From Candidatus Nanoarchaeia archaeon (GTDB lineage Archaea > Nanobdellota > Nanobdellia > Woesearchaeales > CG1-02-33-12), in the NCBI GenBank assembly GCA_028711925.1, contig JAQTRH010000045.1:1-7608 (forward strand): 7,608 bases of DNA, given 5' to 3'. Every line of letters starts with the position of its first letter. Position 1 is the stretch's first letter. This document shows positions 5,999-7,608 of the stretch, piece by piece. Below the pieces are notes generated by a model that was given only the letters and a program-made list of their open reading frames with translations, ran no database searches and had not been told where the DNA came from. The position numbers and the translations under genes were made by a program.

Positions 5999-6571
5999 AT
6001 GAAAGAAATAGACCAGCAAGAGCTATTGATAATAAAAGAGCTTGTAAAAGACCCTAGGATTTCTGACAACCAAATAAGCAAGAAAACAAAAGTACCTGTA
6101 AAAACAGTTAACAGGAAAAGAAAGCTTCTTGAAAAAAGCGGGATAATAAGTTATTACACAAATGTTGACAACACTGTAACTGGCACAGAAAAATTTGGAG
6201 CAAGACAGCAGTATATAATAACCTTTAAGCACGGAATCACAAGAAGCAGGATATTTGAGGCTATTAAGAATGATATTCCATCAAAAATAGAGCTGAAGCA
6301 TGTGTCTGACTGCGCAATAGGAGACAAGGATGGCCATGCAATTGTCGCAATTACAATTGAATCAAGGGTTGAAGGTGACATAATTGAGGTTTTTAATGCT
6401 GAGATTCTGCCAAAGCTAAAAAGACTGCTAGGGGATGATGCAGTCATAAAAACAGATGTGATAACATTAAATTCAAACCTTATTGTAATGCATAACTATA
6501 TGCCCTTGATTAATATGAGAAATGGAAAAATAAAGGAGGAGTGGTCTGATGACCTAATATTTGCTGATTAA
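5999..6571 (+). CDS. Lrp/AsnC-like transcription regulator
   Basis: This 190-residue protein is a likely DNA-binding regulator. The N-terminal 55 residues form a winged helix-turn-helix of the Lrp/AsnC kind: IDQQELLIIKELVKDPRIS, then NQISKKTKVPVKTVNRKRKLLEKSGIISYY, matching the pattern in which the last helix precedes a GxI-x-x-Y wing. The remainder (about 65-165) is predominantly alternating strand and helix and could be a ligand-binding or dimerisation domain. I cannot match it confidently to the standard Lrp RAM domain, and it is longer than a typical 150-residue Lrp. It is transcribed divergently from the glycogen operon and is one base short of abutting the GT3 synthase, so local control of alpha-glucan metabolism is the natural inference. 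Two palindromes in the shared upstream region are candidate sites. The DNA-binding role is well supported; the target and effector are not known. Confidence 0.8.
   Translation: MKEIDQQELLIIKELVKDPRISDNQISKKTKVPVKTVNRKRKLLEKSGIISYYTNVDNTVTGTEKFGARQQYIITFKHGITRSRIFEAIKNDIPSKIELKHVSDCAIGDKDGHAIVAITIESRVEGDIIEVFNAEILPKLKRLLGDDAVIKTDVITLNSNLIVMHNYMPLINMRNGKIKEEWSDDLIFAD
6535..6557 (+). promoter_or_regulatory. Ribosome binding site followed by a two-codon start-stop ORF
   Basis: GGAGGAGTGG (6535-6544) precedes an ATG at 6549 that reads ATG ACC TAA and stops. This minimal ORF is in the same frame as the GT3 gene and ends 15 bases before its ATG at 6573, which has no good site of its own. It could load ribosomes that re-initiate on GT3. 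It also overlaps the end of the regulator gene, so chance is possible. Confidence 0.3.
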
Positions 6572-6572
6572 A

Positions 6573-7550
6573 ATGGAAAAACATGCTGATTATTTATTTG
6601 AGGTTTCATGGGAAACATGCAACAAGGTTGGCGGGATTTACACAGTTGTTAAGTCAAAGGCATCATATATGATGGACTATTACAAGGAAAACTATTTTTG
6701 CGTTGGTCCTTATTTTCCAGACAAAGTTGCAGGAGAATTCCAGGAAAAGGTTCCTCCTGAAAATATAAAGAATGTTTTTGAAAAGCTGAAAAAGGAGGGG
6801 ATATCATGCCATTATGGAGTTTGGCTAATAAAAGGAGAGCCAAAGACAATTCTTGTTGATTTCAGTGATTTTACATACAAAAACAATGAAATAAAGACAA
6901 GCTTATGGCAGGATTTCAATATAGACTCTCTTAATACTCAGTATTATGACTATGATGAGCCTGTAATATGGTCTTATGCAGTCGGGCTTATGATAAATGA
7001 GCTAAGCAAACAGCTAAACAAAAAGATTGTTGCGCAATTCCACGAGTGGATGTCTGGCCCAGGGATTTTATGCCTAAAGCAAAACAACTCCAATGTTTCA
7101 ACTGTTTTCACAACCCACGCAACCATACTTGGAAGAACTATGTCTTTTGCAAACGAAGACCTTTATAGTCTTCTTGATAAGATTGACCCAGAAAAAAAGG
7201 CGCGCGAGTATAACATACAGGCAAAATACCTTACAGAAAAGCAAAGCGCTTTAAATTCTGATGTTTTCACAACAGTTAGTGAGATAACAGCAATAGAGGC
7301 AAAGCATCTTTTAGGCAGAAATCCGGATATAATCCTTCCAAATGGTCTTAACATAAAAAAATTTCCAACATTTGAGGAAGCATCAATAAAGCATCAGCTT
7401 TTCAGGGAAAAAATAAGAGAGTTCATCATGTTTTATTTCTTTCCCTATTATTCTTTTGACCTTGAAAACACCCTCTTTTATTTTTTATGTGGCAGGTATG
7501 AGTTCAGGGCAAAGGGTATTGATGTTTTCATAAAGTCCCTGCAAATCTAA
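6573..7550 (+). CDS. GT3 family glycogen synthase, N-terminal part, interrupted by frameshift
   Basis: This is the N-terminal half of a GT3 synthase, the family of animal and fungal glycogen synthases that extends alpha-1,4-glucan, usually from UDP-glucose. The match to the eukaryotic enzyme is strong by eye: LFEVSWETCNKVGGIYTV (8-25), NYFCVGPY (40-47), QFHEWMSGPG (155-164), FTTHATILGR (179-188), VFTTVSEITAIEAKHLLGR (231-249), PDIILPNGLNIKKF (251-264) and GRYEFRAKGIDVF (307-319). It begins right at the catalytic domain and lacks the N-terminal phosphorylated extension of animal enzymes. I chose ATG 6573; TTG 6561 would add four residues. The frame ends at TAA 7548, far short of the 600-700 residues of the family, and the expected continuation lies in the next frame from 7541. 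The catalytic C-terminal domain is beyond the window. The gene likely shares a transcript with the regulator, one base upstream. Confidence 0.9.
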   Translation: MEKHADYLFEVSWETCNKVGGIYTVVKSKASYMMDYYKENYFCVGPYFPDKVAGEFQEKVPPENIKNVFEKLKKEGISCHYGVWLIKGEPKTILVDFSDFTYKNNEIKTSLWQDFNIDSLNTQYYDYDEPVIWSYAVGLMINELSKQLNKKIVAQFHEWMSGPGILCLKQNNSNVSTVFTTHATILGRTMSFANEDLYSLLDKIDPEKKAREYNIQAKYLTEKQSALNSDVFTTVSEITAIEAKHLLGRNPDIILPNGLNIKKFPTFEEASIKHQLFREKIREFIMFYFFPYYSFDLENTLFYFLCGRYEFRAKGIDVFIKSLQI

Positions 7551-7608
7551 ATGAAAAGCTGAAGAAAACCAAATCAAATAAGACAATAGTTGCTTTTTTC
7601 TGGGTTCC
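7541..7608 (+). pseudogene. Continuation of the GT3 gene in a shifted frame (runs off window)
   Basis: Read from 7541 as GCA AAT CTA, this stretch encodes ANLNEKLKKT, then SNKTIVAFFWVP, and stays open to the right edge. It corresponds to the segment that follows GRYEFxxKGxDVFxxxL in eukaryotic GT3 enzymes (ARLN, then TVVAFF). The break with the upstream frame sits in the CTG CAA junction at 7539-7544; one extra base there, for example CTG GCA, would restore a single ORF. Whether this is a mutation or a sequence error is open. Confidence 0.7.

Noticed and set aside
6023..6447. Minus-strand ORFs inside the regulator gene
   Set aside because: No ribosome binding sites or recognisable domains, and the plus frame encodes a clear winged helix.
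6546..6567. C/D box-like arrangement (TGATGA, 11 bases, CTGA) at the regulator/GT3 junction
   Set aside because: The C box lacks the leading purine, no C'/D partner boxes follow, and the bases are explained by the regulator's last codons.

Overview
The window looks like chromosomal DNA from an archaeon, most plausibly an AT-rich DPANN-type lineage (Woesearchaeota/Pacearchaeota-like). The lineage is an inference; the archaeal call rests on several signals. These are an archaeal/eukaryote-like SRP54, TATA-like boxes about 25-30 bases before predicted transcript starts, oligo-T terminators without hairpins, anti-16S-type GGAGGTG ribosome binding sites, and a lysine- and isoleucine-rich proteome. 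No tRNA, rRNA, CRISPR array, transposase or integrase was found, and no stretch over 300 bases lacks a gene.

Left part (1-2531, + strand): housekeeping genes. The 3' end of threonyl-tRNA synthetase (motif 3 plus anticodon-binding domain) enters from the left edge and stops at an oligo-T terminator. A 202-residue orphan gene with its own promoter follows, then SRP54, which has a TATA-like box so close to its ATG that the mRNA is probably leaderless.

Middle part (2617-5794, - strand): a tightly packed four-gene operon read leftwards from about 5838. The order is a GT4/GT5-like glycogen-synthase-type glycosyltransferase, a GH57 alpha-amylase-like hydrolase, and two small paralogues resembling DUF5752, the second with a C-terminal membrane helix. 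Successive genes overlap by 7 bases, overlap by 4 bases, and abut in the same frame across a single TAG codon.

Right part (5795-7608): a 204-base divergent control region with two nearly identical TATA-like boxes on opposite strands and two palindromes sharing a TACTA/TAGTA core. Rightwards from it run an Lrp/AsnC-like regulator and the N-terminal half of a GT3 glycogen synthase, the animal/fungal type. The GT3 reading frame is broken by an apparent -1 frameshift at about 7539-7541; the expected protein continues in another frame to the window edge.

Taken together, 2617-7608 reads as a divergent glycogen (alpha-glucan) locus: two unrelated-type synthases, a GH57 glucan-active enzyme, a local regulator, and a tandem DUF5752-like pair whose role is unknown. 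The most interesting points are the two synthase types side by side, the TAG-separated in-frame pair with a membrane anchor, the symmetric control region, and the frameshift.
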